A stretch of DNA of 44,375 bases, taken from contig CAVFGI010000015.1 in the NCBI GenBank assembly GCA_963621975.1, positions 1 through 44,375 on the forward strand, given 5' to 3'. Below, in pieces: positions 1 through 7,207 of the stretch. The stretch is from UBA9732 sp963621975. Its GTDB lineage: Bacteria > Spirochaetota > Spirochaetia > Sphaerochaetales > Sphaerochaetaceae. Both the position numbers and the translations under genes were made by a program. How positions within the stretch are numbered: the first letter of the stretch is position 1; each line of letters starts with the position of its first letter. Under the pieces are notes generated by a model, which was given only the letters and a program-made list of their open reading frames with translations, was not told the origin of the DNA and did no database searches.

Positions 1-27
1 ACGGCATTTGAGAAAGGAAAAATAGAG

Positions 28-477
28 ATGAAGATAATGTTTGTCTGCCACGGCAATATTTGCCGTAGCCCAATGGCCCAAGCAGTTTTTACCAAAATGG
101 TGGAAAATGCTGGCCTTTCAGAAAAGTTTATTGTTGACTCTGCAGCAACAAGTAGGGAAGAGATAGGAAATGATGTTTATCCTCCTGCAAGAAGAACATT
201 GGAAAGGCATGGCATAAAAGGCTTTTCTCACAAGGCAAGACAGCTGACAGTTAAAGATTACAATACTTTTGATGTGATAAAAGTTATGGATAAATACAAT
301 TATGCAAACATTCTTAGAATGACAAACAATGACCCAAAAGCAAAAGTATCTATGCTTTTGGATAGGGATGTAGCAGATCCGTGGTATACTGGTGATTTTG
401 AGACAACGTATCAAGACATTGTTCAAGGTTGCAACAAGCTTTGTCAAAAACTTTTAGGAGAGACTTTTAAGCTTTAG
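28..477 (+). CDS. Low-molecular-weight protein tyrosine phosphatase
   Basis: A 149-residue protein of the usual size for the LMW-PTP family, which hydrolyses phosphotyrosine (or, in arsenate reductase relatives, reduces arsenate) in the cytosol. The N-terminal CX5R phosphate-binding loop is visible as CHGNICRS, with nucleophile Cys at residue 8 and Arg at 14. The general-acid loop appears as ADPWYTGD near residue 113, the DP signature of the family. A purine-rich stretch (aaaggaaa) lies about 10 nt ahead of the ATG. The 3' end overlaps the convergent membrane-protein gene by 24 bp. The substrate is unknown; in bacteria these enzymes often act on exopolysaccharide tyrosine kinases, but none is nearby. 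The family call is firm. Confidence 0.93.
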   Translation: MKIMFVCHGNICRSPMAQAVFTKMVENAGLSEKFIVDSAATSREEIGNDVYPPARRTLERHGIKGFSHKARQLTVKDYNTFDVIKVMDKYNYANILRMTNNDPKAKVSMLLDRDVADPWYTGDFETTYQDIVQGCNKLCQKLLGETFKL

Positions 478-1074
478 TTTTTTTCGTTGGAAAAATCCTA
501 TTGTGCAACCTATTAAGCCTCCAACAGTGCCATTAATCATGTCATTCATTGTGTCTATGATGCCATTGTTTTGCCACATGGCGCCAAAGAATTCTCTGTC
601 TCTAGTGAGGTTTCTTTGAACGTCTAGTTCTGTTATGCAGTCAAATGAGAATTCAAGGATTTCCCAAAAACCTGCACTTGCAACGGCAAAGACAAACATG
701 AAAAAGAGCTCAAACCAAAGAGGATTTACATGTTTTTTTGAAAGAGGAAAAAAGATATCGCCAGCTAGGAGAGAAAGCATCACTCCTGAAGATAGATGAA
801 GAGCAATATCAAACCACCACAAAACTCGGCATAAATTGTATCGGTTGTTGGTGTAAGTCCCAAGCACAATGAATATCATAAACAAAATATAGGTTAAGTC
901 CGATATTTCTAGCTTTAGTTTTTCCACTATCCAAGGTATCAGCCAAATTAGAGCCATGGATATAAGAGCATACCAAATAATGGATCTCTGAGCTGGCATG
1001 AAAAGAACTACAATTGCTGATGTAAGCAGGTAGATTGATAATAAACAAGTTGCGATTTTTTTACTTTTTCCCAT
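454..1074 (-). CDS. Multi-pass membrane protein, YjdF/DUF2238-like
   Basis: A hydrophobic protein of about 206 residues with roughly six predicted membrane segments. Polar signatures sit at the helix ends: WWFDIALHLSSG, FWEILEFSFD and DTMNDMINGTVGG. This set (D..H..SG, then WE..E..D, then DT..DM..N..GG) resembles the YjdF/DUF2238 family of uncharacterised inner-membrane proteins; the resemblance is from memory and function is unknown. The ATG at 1074 (MGKSKK) is chosen because it gives a normal positively charged N-terminus. An in-frame TTG at 1110 would add 12 residues and overlap the divergent gene. Neither start has a clear ribosome binding site. Confidence 0.7.
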   Translation of the reverse strand: MGKSKKIATCLLSIYLLTSAIVVLFMPAQRSIIWYALISMALIWLIPWIVEKLKLEISDLTYILFMIFIVLGTYTNNRYNLCRVLWWFDIALHLSSGVMLSLLAGDIFFPLSKKHVNPLWFELFFMFVFAVASAGFWEILEFSFDCITELDVQRNLTRDREFFGAMWQNNGIIDTMNDMINGTVGGLIGCTIGFFQRKKLKLKSLS

Positions 1075-1206
1075 GAACAGAAATATAAGAATGTAAATTT
1101 GTTTTGGCAACTATCTCAAAGGTATACATATTTGGCACTTTTTGGCCATTCTACTCATAATCAAAAAGCACTTGAAAGTAGATTTAAAGCAATCCATAAT
1201 GATTTC

Positions 1207-1932
1207 ATGGATTTTACACAGACGTTGATTGATAGAACAAAGGAGTTTAGCTTGCAAGTAGATGCATTAGCATTTACTTTTGACGGCTATATTTACAACC
1301 CGCTTTCTTATGCTTGGCAACCACATGAACTTTATCTTTCACAATATGTGCATCCCAATCCAAAGGCTCTTTTTCTAGGTATGAATCCAGGACCTTTTGG
1401 CATGATGCAAACAGGCGTTCCCTTTGGAGAGGTCAATTTTGTCAAAAACTGGATGAAAATAGAGACTCCAGTTGAAAAGCCACAAAAAGAGCATCCTTCT
1501 AGGCCTGTCTTGGGCTTTAACTGCCCTAGGTCTGAAGGTAGCGGAAGACGATTTTGGGGTCTCTTCTCTCAAAAGTATCCCAATGCCTCCGATTTTTTTA
1601 CTTCCCACACTGTGTTTAACTATTGCCCACTTGGTTTTCTTGAGCCGGGCAAGACAGCAAAAAACTTCACACCAGACCATCTTCCTAAAGAAGAGAAGGC
1701 CGCACTTGAGGGTCTTTGCGATGCTTATTTAGCCGATATCCTTGATTTAATTTCCCCTGAAATTCTCATTGGAGTTGGCAAATATGCGCAAGCAAAGTTG
1801 GAAAAAGTTAACAAAGATAATAGTAGAGTGGTTTCATCAATTATCCATCCCAGCCCAGGAAATCCAATGGCCAACAAGGGCTGGAATGAAAAAACAACAG
1901 CAAAGCTGATTGAACTTGGAGTTTGGCAATGA
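1207..1932 (+). CDS. SMUG1-type single-strand-selective uracil-DNA glycosylase
   Basis: This enzyme removes uracil and oxidised pyrimidines from DNA in base-excision repair. Family motifs are clear: YNPLSYAW, then the uracil-pocket segment GMNPGPFGMMQTGVPFGEV, and near the C-terminus HPSPGNPMANKGW, which holds the catalytic-loop His and the DNA-intercalating region. SMUG1 is best known from animals but has bacterial members. The ATG at 1207 (241 residues) is preferred because homology begins just after it. A TTG at 1099 would add 36 residues without recognisable similarity and would run into the divergent gene's 5' end. The stop codon overlaps the ispE start (ATGA), so the two are translationally coupled. 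Confidence 0.9.
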   Translation: MDFTQTLIDRTKEFSLQVDALAFTFDGYIYNPLSYAWQPHELYLSQYVHPNPKALFLGMNPGPFGMMQTGVPFGEVNFVKNWMKIETPVEKPQKEHPSRPVLGFNCPRSEGSGRRFWGLFSQKYPNASDFFTSHTVFNYCPLGFLEPGKTAKNFTPDHLPKEEKAALEGLCDAYLADILDLISPEILIGVGKYAQAKLEKVNKDNSRVVSSIIHPSPGNPMANKGWNEKTTAKLIELGVWQ

Positions 1933-2762
1933 CAAGAGAAGAGTCTCAATTTCAACTTTTAGCTCCGGCAAAAGTTAATCTTCATTTAGCCGTAGGACAA
2001 ATGAGGGAAGATGGGTATCATCCAATATCGTCAATTTTTCAGAAAGTAAATCTTTATGACAGGATTAATCTTTGCTGTGTTAAAGACGGAGAAATCAAAA
2101 CTTGGGTTTCTGGATTAGAAGAATATGTTGAAGAAGGAAAGTCAACAATAGACAAAGCCATATTTCTTTGGCGTGAGTTTACAGGCATAAAGGACTCTAT
2201 CCTAGTTAAAGTAACAAAAAATATTCCAGTTCAAAGTGGACTTGGTGGAGGCTCTTCAGATGCTGCTGCTGTGTTACTAGCACTTAATAATCTCACAGAA
2301 GGAACCAGTGCTCATCTAAATGAAAAAGAGTTGATAAAACTGGGTGTAAACGTAGGTTGTGACGTGCCGTTTTTCCTAACAAATTGTGCAGCGGCAGTGG
2401 TTTCTGGGGTGGGCGAGAATGTTAGTCCAATTAAAGCTAGAAATGACCTACGAGGGTATATAATTGCACCAAAGACCAAAAAAGTCAGCACAAAAGCCGC
2501 TTATGAGGCATTAAACGAGAGAAAGACTATTAAACTTCTTGAACATAAAGACTTCTTAGAATCAGAGTACCAGAAGGATTTTACATTATGGAGATTTAGA
2601 AACGATTTTGAACTTGTTAATAAAAAACCTGTAATTGAGGTGCTTCCAAATGAAAGGCTTTTTTTGACAGGAAGTGGAAGTGCTTGGGTGCTCTTAAGTA
2701 AGAGCAATAAGCTAGAGCTACCACCGGAGTATAAAGTCTTTTCTGTTGATTTTCTTGGTTAA
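1929..2762 (+). CDS. ispE: 4-diphosphocytidyl-2-C-methyl-D-erythritol kinase
   Basis: IspE phosphorylates the 2-hydroxyl of 4-diphosphocytidyl-methylerythritol in the MEP isoprenoid pathway. It is a GHMP-kinase: the N-terminus has the APAKVNLHL motif with the catalytic Lys, the phosphate-binding loop is PVQSGLGGGSSDAAA near residue 92, and the C-terminal motif is LTGSGSAWVLL. About 277 residues, normal for the family. The ATG at 1929 overlaps the upstream stop as ATGA and has GGAG at 1918-1921, which favours it over an in-frame TTG at 1923. Presence of ispE shows that this organism makes isoprenoids by the MEP and not the mevalonate route, which bears on the aconitase X genes further on. Confidence 0.96.
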   Translation: MTREESQFQLLAPAKVNLHLAVGQMREDGYHPISSIFQKVNLYDRINLCCVKDGEIKTWVSGLEEYVEEGKSTIDKAIFLWREFTGIKDSILVKVTKNIPVQSGLGGGSSDAAAVLLALNNLTEGTSAHLNEKELIKLGVNVGCDVPFFLTNCAAAVVSGVGENVSPIKARNDLRGYIIAPKTKKVSTKAAYEALNERKTIKLLEHKDFLESEYQKDFTLWRFRNDFELVNKKPVIEVLPNERLFLTGSGSAWVLLSKSNKLELPPEYKVFSVDFLG

Positions 2763-2787
2763 ACAAAAACTGCTAAAAAAAAAGAAA

Positions 2788-2859
2788 CTGGCCGTGGTAG
2801 AATCGAACTACCACAACCGGAGCCAAAACCCGGTGCCCTAACCATTAGGCTAACGGCCA
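2788..2859 (-). tRNA. tRNA-Gln (anticodon TTG)
   Basis: On the minus strand the sequence folds as a cloverleaf. The acceptor begins TGGCCGT and closes with ACGGCCA. The anticodon stem CCGGG/TCCGG encloses the loop TTTTGGC with anticodon TTG, and the T arm is GGTAG-TTCGATT-CTACC. U1-A72 and G73 are typical identity features of glutamine tRNA. CCA is not encoded. A sigma70-type promoter lies just upstream at 2872-2901. Confidence 0.95.
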
Positions 2860-2871
2860 ATTCGCTTATGC

Positions 2872-2901
2872 ACTATACTGTTAAGAGGCCTTGAAAGTCA
2901 A
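2872..2901 (-). promoter_or_regulatory. Promoter of tRNA-Gln
   Basis: Minus-strand TTGACT (2896-2901) and TATAGT (2872-2877) are separated by 18 bp, with the tRNA starting 12 bp downstream of the -10 box. It lies in the gap after the SIMPL lipoprotein gene. Confidence 0.75.
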
Positions 2902-2908
2902 CAATCTT

Positions 2909-3628
2909 TTACTTAACTTCAAAGATAACTTCAACAGAAGCAGAAACTGTAAGAGGTCCTGTTGGGGTTTCTGTGCTGTATGTAGTTTCTTCTGTGGCGA
3001 CTACTGCAAACATTACGGCATCATTACTCATTCTATTGCTGTATGTGGAAGAACCACCATCTTGAATTGTTATAGGTTCACCAAGTGTGAGGCCTGCAGC
3101 TTGTGCATATGTTTGAGCCTTTTTGAGGGCATTGGCATAAGCTAATGCACGTGCTTGGTTTTCTGCTTCCTTGCTATTGGAAGACCCAAAAGTGACGTTG
3201 TAGAAACTGATACCTGAGATGTTTGAGCCAATGGAATCGGCTAAAGATGCAAAACCATCTAGATTATACATACGCACGTAGACCGTCTGACTGACTGTTT
3301 CCCCAATTTTCTGTTGCTGTCCATCACGCCATGTGTAATTTGTGGAGAAGTTAAGTGCGGTGGTGGAGATATCGTCGTCAGAAATTCCGTTTTCGTGTAG
3401 AATGGCTAAAAGCTGGCTCATTTTTTTATTTGTGGCCTGTTGTGCTAGTGCTGTTGTGTCCTCTGTTTCAGATATCTCAACTCTGAATGAGACGTTGTCT
3501 GCTTTGAGATTTACTGAGCCTGTTCCAGATACGCTTATTGTTTTACTTGTTGTGTTTGTATTTGTTGCACATGAGACTGTGAGAAATACAACTAACACTA
3601 AGATTACTAAATTTGTGATTTTCCTCAT
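2909..3628 (-). CDS. SIMPL-domain (DUF541) lipoprotein
   Basis: About 239 residues. The N-terminus MRKITNLVILVLVVFLTVSC is a lipoprotein signal with Cys at residue 20, in a loose spirochaete-like lipobox. The body begins ISVSGTGSVNLKADNVSFRVEI, typical of SIMPL/DUF541 proteins (BP26/YggE family), which are periplasmic or membrane-attached and of poorly known function. Central features such as SGISFYNVTFG and the helix KEAENQARALAYANALKKA match the family pattern. The ATG at 3628 has AGGAG 8 nt upstream and overlaps the TGA of the preceding AAA+ gene (ATGA), so the two are translationally coupled. An alternative start at 3655 would lie inside the upstream gene and lacks this signal. The partner gene is the main clue to its role: membrane-protein quality control is a reasonable guess. 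Confidence 0.88.
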   Translation of the reverse strand: MRKITNLVILVLVVFLTVSCATNTNTTSKTISVSGTGSVNLKADNVSFRVEISETEDTTALAQQATNKKMSQLLAILHENGISDDDISTTALNFSTNYTWRDGQQQKIGETVSQTVYVRMYNLDGFASLADSIGSNISGISFYNVTFGSSNSKEAENQARALAYANALKKAQTYAQAAGLTLGEPITIQDGGSSTYSNRMSNDAVMFAVVATEETTYSTETPTGPLTVSASVEVIFEVK

Positions 3629-4827
3629 GATTTTACTCCTTTGGATAGTTTGCAACCAATTTTGCTGGCTGCAAGTTTGATATGCTCGTAGTTTATGATA
3701 CCTGCTGCTTTTGGATCTTGCAATGCAATTGCTGTAGCTTCATTTAAAAGAGCTTCAATTGCAGAGCAACTTAATCCATCAAAGCAAGAGGCAAGGTTGT
3801 TTTCATTGAGTTCAGGTGATAATACTTTGCCCTTTGTGTAAAGCTGTACTAGCTGAATGCGAGTGTTAAAATCTGGATCTCCAATGTGATACTTTAAATC
3901 AAAACGACCAGGACGAACCAAAGCGGGGTCAAGAGAAGCAAATGAGTTTGTTGCGGCTATTACCAAAAGTCCATTGTTTGCGACAAAACCGTCCATTTCA
4001 TTTAGCATTGCAGTGATGATTCGGTTATTTTCTTTGTCTATACCTGTTCCGGCGTAGTTTCTGCGTTCTCCAATACTGTCAAACTCATCTATGAATATAA
4101 TGCATGGCTTGTTTCTGTTCGCTTTTGAAAAGAGCATTTTTATTTTTCTTGCTCCCATGGACATCATGGCACTTTGAAAATCGGCACCCTTAGTGGCTAT
4201 GAATCTAACGTTGGCTTCTTGTGCTAGGGCTTTTGCAAATAGCGTCTTTCCATTTCCCGGAGGACCTTCAAGAATGACGCCCTTAATTGGTCTTATTCCC
4301 TTTGTTTTGTATGCTTCAGGATTTTTTAAAACATCTACTAGAGTCATCATATCTTTTTTGACTGAATCCATTCCTGCAATATTGTTAAAGGTAACGCCTG
4401 TGTGCTTAACAACACGAAAAGTCTTTCTACTATAATCAATGAGTTTGTATATTCCAAAAGCAATTAGTCCAAAGAATAGTAAGTTAAAGATACCGTCCAT
4501 AATATCATTTAACGTGGAGTCATTTGTCTTATCTTTGACATCCACATCTTTTTCAAGAAGATCTTTAACTAAGCTATCATAGTTTGGATTTGTGGTTTTA
4601 TAAGTTTCGCCACCAGAGGAATATTCTATATAGGAATCTGTAATAGTAACACTTGTAACTTTCCCATTATTCACTTGAGATGAAAATTCTGAATAAGGAA
4701 TAAAGTTCGAAGGTTTACTTTCTAGGTTTAATACTCCAAGTAGGTTAAGCGCGAGGAGTATCACAATAATTGTAATTATTGCCATTAATACAAGTGTAAT
4801 AGGGGATCTTTTTTTTGCCATGGTCAT
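3625..4827 (-). CDS. FtsH-like membrane AAA+ ATPase lacking the protease domain
   Basis: A 400-residue protein with FtsH domain order: TM1 (about 10-31), an extracytoplasmic FtsH-N domain (about 40-110), TM2 (about 113-131) and one AAA+ module. Walker A is GPPGNGKT (188-195), Walker B CIIFIDE (242-248), sensor-1 Asn in AATN (291-294), and the second region of homology with likely Arg fingers is DPALVRPGRFD (300-310). The chain stops after the AAA lid, so there is no HEXXH zinc-protease domain, which in FtsH adds about 200 residues. The pore loop is also changed: where the true FtsH in this window has EMFVGMGA, this protein has SAMMSMGA, so the substrate-gripping Phe is lost. ATP hydrolysis residues look intact. 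It is probably a membrane chaperone, a regulator or a partner subunit of FtsH. It is coupled to the SIMPL lipoprotein. The start region has no strong ribosome binding site. Confidence 0.88.
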   Translation of the reverse strand: MTMAKKRSPITLVLMAIITIIVILLALNLLGVLNLESKPSNFIPYSEFSSQVNNGKVTSVTITDSYIEYSSGGETYKTTNPNYDSLVKDLLEKDVDVKDKTNDSTLNDIMDGIFNLLFFGLIAFGIYKLIDYSRKTFRVVKHTGVTFNNIAGMDSVKKDMMTLVDVLKNPEAYKTKGIRPIKGVILEGPPGNGKTLFAKALAQEANVRFIATKGADFQSAMMSMGARKIKMLFSKANRNKPCIIFIDEFDSIGERRNYAGTGIDKENNRIITAMLNEMDGFVANNGLLVIAATNSFASLDPALVRPGRFDLKYHIGDPDFNTRIQLVQLYTKGKVLSPELNENNLASCFDGLSCSAIEALLNEATAIALQDPKAAGIINYEHIKLAASKIGCKLSKGVKS

Positions 4828-4850
4828 AATGTAACAATTTTATTGCTATG

Positions 4851-4879
4851 TGGACAAGTTTTTCATAGTTTGCTATAGT
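4851..4879 (+). promoter_or_regulatory. Promoter of the rplY-pth-tilS-ftsH operon
   Basis: TGGACA (4851-4856) and TATAGT (4874-4879) with a 17-bp spacer, 88 bp ahead of the rplY start. It lies in the divergent gap between the FtsH-like gene and rplY. Confidence 0.65.
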
Positions 4880-4932
4880 GGCTGTTGGTTGCCTCACCAA
4901 TAGAAAGCAAAGAGGATAGATATTCAATGGTA

Positions 4933-4949
4933 ATTGGTCTAAGACCAAT
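4933..4949 (+). promoter_or_regulatory. Perfect inverted repeat in the rplY leader
   Basis: ATTGGTCT and AGACCAAT form an exact 8-bp inverted repeat with a single central base, 7 nt upstream of the AGGAGG ribosome binding site. It could be a repressor operator or an RNA stem controlling translation of the L25 operon; no family is recognised. Confidence 0.5.
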
Positions 4950-4966
4950 GAGAGTAGGAGGAAATT

Positions 4967-5248
4967 ATGGTTACAATTAACGCAACACTCAGAACAGAAG
5001 ACTTTGGTTCAGCAGGTTCAAGAAGACTTGTTCGTGCAGGCTATCTCCCAGCAGAGATGTATGGCAAGGATGGAAATATCCACATTGTTCTTAATGCTCA
5101 CGATTTTGAACTTAATCTCAGAAAGATTGGCATTGGCAGTGAATGTGAGATTTCTCTTGATGGCAAGACATACAAGTGTATCTTCAAGGCTCTTCAGGAG
5201 AATATCATGTATGATACTCTTCTTCATGCTGATTTCCAGATTGTATGA
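4967..5248 (+). CDS. rplY: 50S ribosomal protein L25, short form
   Basis: A 93-residue protein matching the core 5S-rRNA-binding domain of bL25. Recognisable parts are LRTEDFGSAGSRRLVRAGYL near the start, the tract AEMYGKDGNIHIVLNAHDF, and the C-terminal LLHADFQIV, equivalent to the conserved HxDF segment. It lacks the C-terminal CTC domain of longer homologues, as in E. coli RplY. AGGAGG at 4956-4961 sits 5 nt before the ATG. Its stop overlaps the pth start as ATGA; rplY followed by pth is a widely conserved pair. Confidence 0.93.
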   Translation: MVTINATLRTEDFGSAGSRRLVRAGYLPAEMYGKDGNIHIVLNAHDFELNLRKIGIGSECEISLDGKTYKCIFKALQENIMYDTLLHADFQIV

Positions 5249-5838
5249 TTGTAGTTTTTGGCTTAGGGAATCCCGGAGCCACTTATGAGCATACTCGCCA
5301 CAATGTTGGCTTTGATGCCGTAAACGAAGCAGCAGCGTTTCTTCATGTTAAGTTGAGGAAACGCTGTTTCCGTTTATACAGAGAAGCAAGGATATTGGAC
5401 AATAATGATGCTAGCGGTAGGGGACAGTCTTCAATAAAAGCCTCATTGGTAGAACCTCTCACTTATATGAATAACAGTGGTGAAGTGGTTAAGTATTTTG
5501 ACAACAACTCTACTTTTATTGTGGTTTGTGACAATATGGACCTTGCAGTTGGAGGCCTGCGAATTAAAAAGGGGGGTGGAGCCTCTGGTCAAAAGGGCTT
5601 AAACAGCATTGCATCTAATCTTGGAAGAACTGATTTTATCCGTATCTACATTGGTATAGGAAGACCTTCTGAGGGAGATGAGGTTGTAGATCACGTTCTT
5701 CAGAGAGAACCTAGTGGCCCTAAAAAAGATGCCTTGGACAAGGCTATTAATGATGCTGCAATGGCAATAGTAAAGTTTATTAATGGAGCAACAGTGGAGG
5801 AATTGCAGCTTGAATACAATAGAAAAGGACTTTTGTAA
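5245..5838 (+). CDS. pth: Peptidyl-tRNA hydrolase
   Basis: Pth cleaves peptidyl-tRNA released from stalled ribosomes. The N-terminal GLGNPGATYEHTRHNVGFDAV holds the family's Asn and catalytic His, and TYMNNSGEVV is the conserved substrate-binding segment. The catalytic-Asp segment reads CDNMDLAVGGLRIKKGGG. The following conserved patch is ASGQKGLNSI where most bacterial enzymes have GGHNGLRSI-like sequence, so the usual His-Asn pair (113/114 in the E. coli enzyme) appears as Gln-Lys. The length of 197 residues is normal. It is coupled by ATGA to rplY and overlaps the 5' end of tilS. Confidence 0.94.
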   Translation: MIVVFGLGNPGATYEHTRHNVGFDAVNEAAAFLHVKLRKRCFRLYREARILDNNDASGRGQSSIKASLVEPLTYMNNSGEVVKYFDNNSTFIVVCDNMDLAVGGLRIKKGGGASGQKGLNSIASNLGRTDFIRIYIGIGRPSEGDEVVDHVLQREPSGPKKDALDKAINDAAMAIVKFINGATVEELQLEYNRKGLL

Positions 5839-7204
5839 TAAGCTCTTTAGTCTATGTGATAAACCAATTGATGGACTTGTCATTGCCTTTTCCGGTGGTT
5901 GTGATTCGCTAGCTCTTTTAGCTCTTGCAACAAAAGCTCTTGGAAAGGAGAGAATATATCCTGTCTATGTTAATCATAATTTAAGAAGTTCTGATGAATT
6001 AGAGAAAGAAATAGCCTTAAATGAGATCAATTGTAAAAAAATTGGAGTGAAACTTGAGATTTGTACCATTGCAAGAGGTCAAATTTTGTCTTTAGCTAAA
6101 GATCGCTTAGGTGGTGTTGAGGATGCTGCTCGCGTTTTAAGATACGAAGCACTCGAAGAAAAAAGACTTCTTCATAATTGTTCTTTTATTGCTACAGCAC
6201 ATCATAGACAAGATCAAATTGAGACCATAGCAATGCGCTTATCTAGTGGTTCTCCTGTAAGTTCCTTAGTAGGTATCTCTCCAAGAGATGATACACGCTA
6301 TTTAATTAGACCTCTTTTGGATTTTGATAGAAAAGACCTAGAAGAATACTTAAAAAGGAACGGGTTTACTTGGAGTACGGATTCTACAAATGAGGACGTT
6401 TCTTTTTCTAGAAATAAGATGAGAAATGAGACACTTCCAAGTGTTAGAGAAATTTGGCCTGAAGGAGAAAAGATTTTACTTTCCTTAAGTCAAACTGCCA
6501 AGATTTTGACCCAAACTAAAACTACTTTTAAAGAAAATATTTCTGTAGAGACTTTTAAAAGTTTAAATCCAACCCAAAAGACGTTGGCTCTTTTTGATTT
6601 GTGGAATGCTGTTTTTTTACATGTTGAAATGCCAATGACTTTGGTAATGAGGATCTGTGAAGCAGTAGAGGGTGATAAAAATCAAAGAATCTGTGCAAAT
6701 GGGGCTACTATTTTAATAAAAGATGGCTTTATAACTCTCAAACCTCTTGCCTCAGAAAAGGACGCCCCAATGCAGGGAAATTCCTTTGCAATAGAGTTCA
6801 ATCCTTTTGAAGACCAAAAGATATTACTTCAAACTAGTTCTGAAAAACTGACACTTTTAAGTGGTAGCTATGCTCAGCCTTATGCAACAGAAAGAAGTCT
6901 AAGGATGGATCCTAGAAAATTTAAGGGACAACCAAGAATTAGGTATGCCAAAATGGGGGATAATATAAAGCTCAAGAGTGGGTCTAAAAAGGTGCTAAGA
7001 CTGCTGCAAGATATGAAAATTCCACAAGAGTTGAGAACTTGGGTTCCTGTTTTGGTGGATGATGACGGCTTATGTGCTGTCTTTGGCAGTTGCTATGGCG
7101 GCGTTGATAGAATTTGTGTGAAGTTTCGTTCTTTACTTGCCCCAAATCGTTTAACTTTATATATTGTGCGTAAAGAGGTTTTTGCAAAAAGCTCTAAAGG
7201 TTAA
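5810..7204 (+). CDS. tilS: tRNA(Ile)-lysidine synthetase
   Basis: TilS converts C34 of tRNA-Ile(CAT) to lysidine, changing its decoding from Met to Ile. The ATP pyrophosphatase P-loop is SGGCDSLALL, followed by YVNHNLR and the conserved TAHHRQDQIET and SRNKMRNETLP segments. C-terminal substrate-binding domains follow, giving about 464 residues. The start is set at TTG 5810 because GGAGG (5796-5800) lies 9 nt upstream. An in-frame ATG at 5783 would add nine residues but has no ribosome binding site. Either start overlaps the pth 3' end, showing coupling within the operon. Confidence 0.94.
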   Translation: MNTIEKDFCNKLFSLCDKPIDGLVIAFSGGCDSLALLALATKALGKERIYPVYVNHNLRSSDELEKEIALNEINCKKIGVKLEICTIARGQILSLAKDRLGGVEDAARVLRYEALEEKRLLHNCSFIATAHHRQDQIETIAMRLSSGSPVSSLVGISPRDDTRYLIRPLLDFDRKDLEEYLKRNGFTWSTDSTNEDVSFSRNKMRNETLPSVREIWPEGEKILLSLSQTAKILTQTKTTFKENISVETFKSLNPTQKTLALFDLWNAVFLHVEMPMTLVMRICEAVEGDKNQRICANGATILIKDGFITLKPLASEKDAPMQGNSFAIEFNPFEDQKILLQTSSEKLTLLSGSYAQPYATERSLRMDPRKFKGQPRIRYAKMGDNIKLKSGSKKVLRLLQDMKIPQELRTWVPVLVDDDGLCAVFGSCYGGVDRICVKFRSLLAPNRLTLYIVRKEVFAKSSKG

Positions 7205-7207
7205 CTT

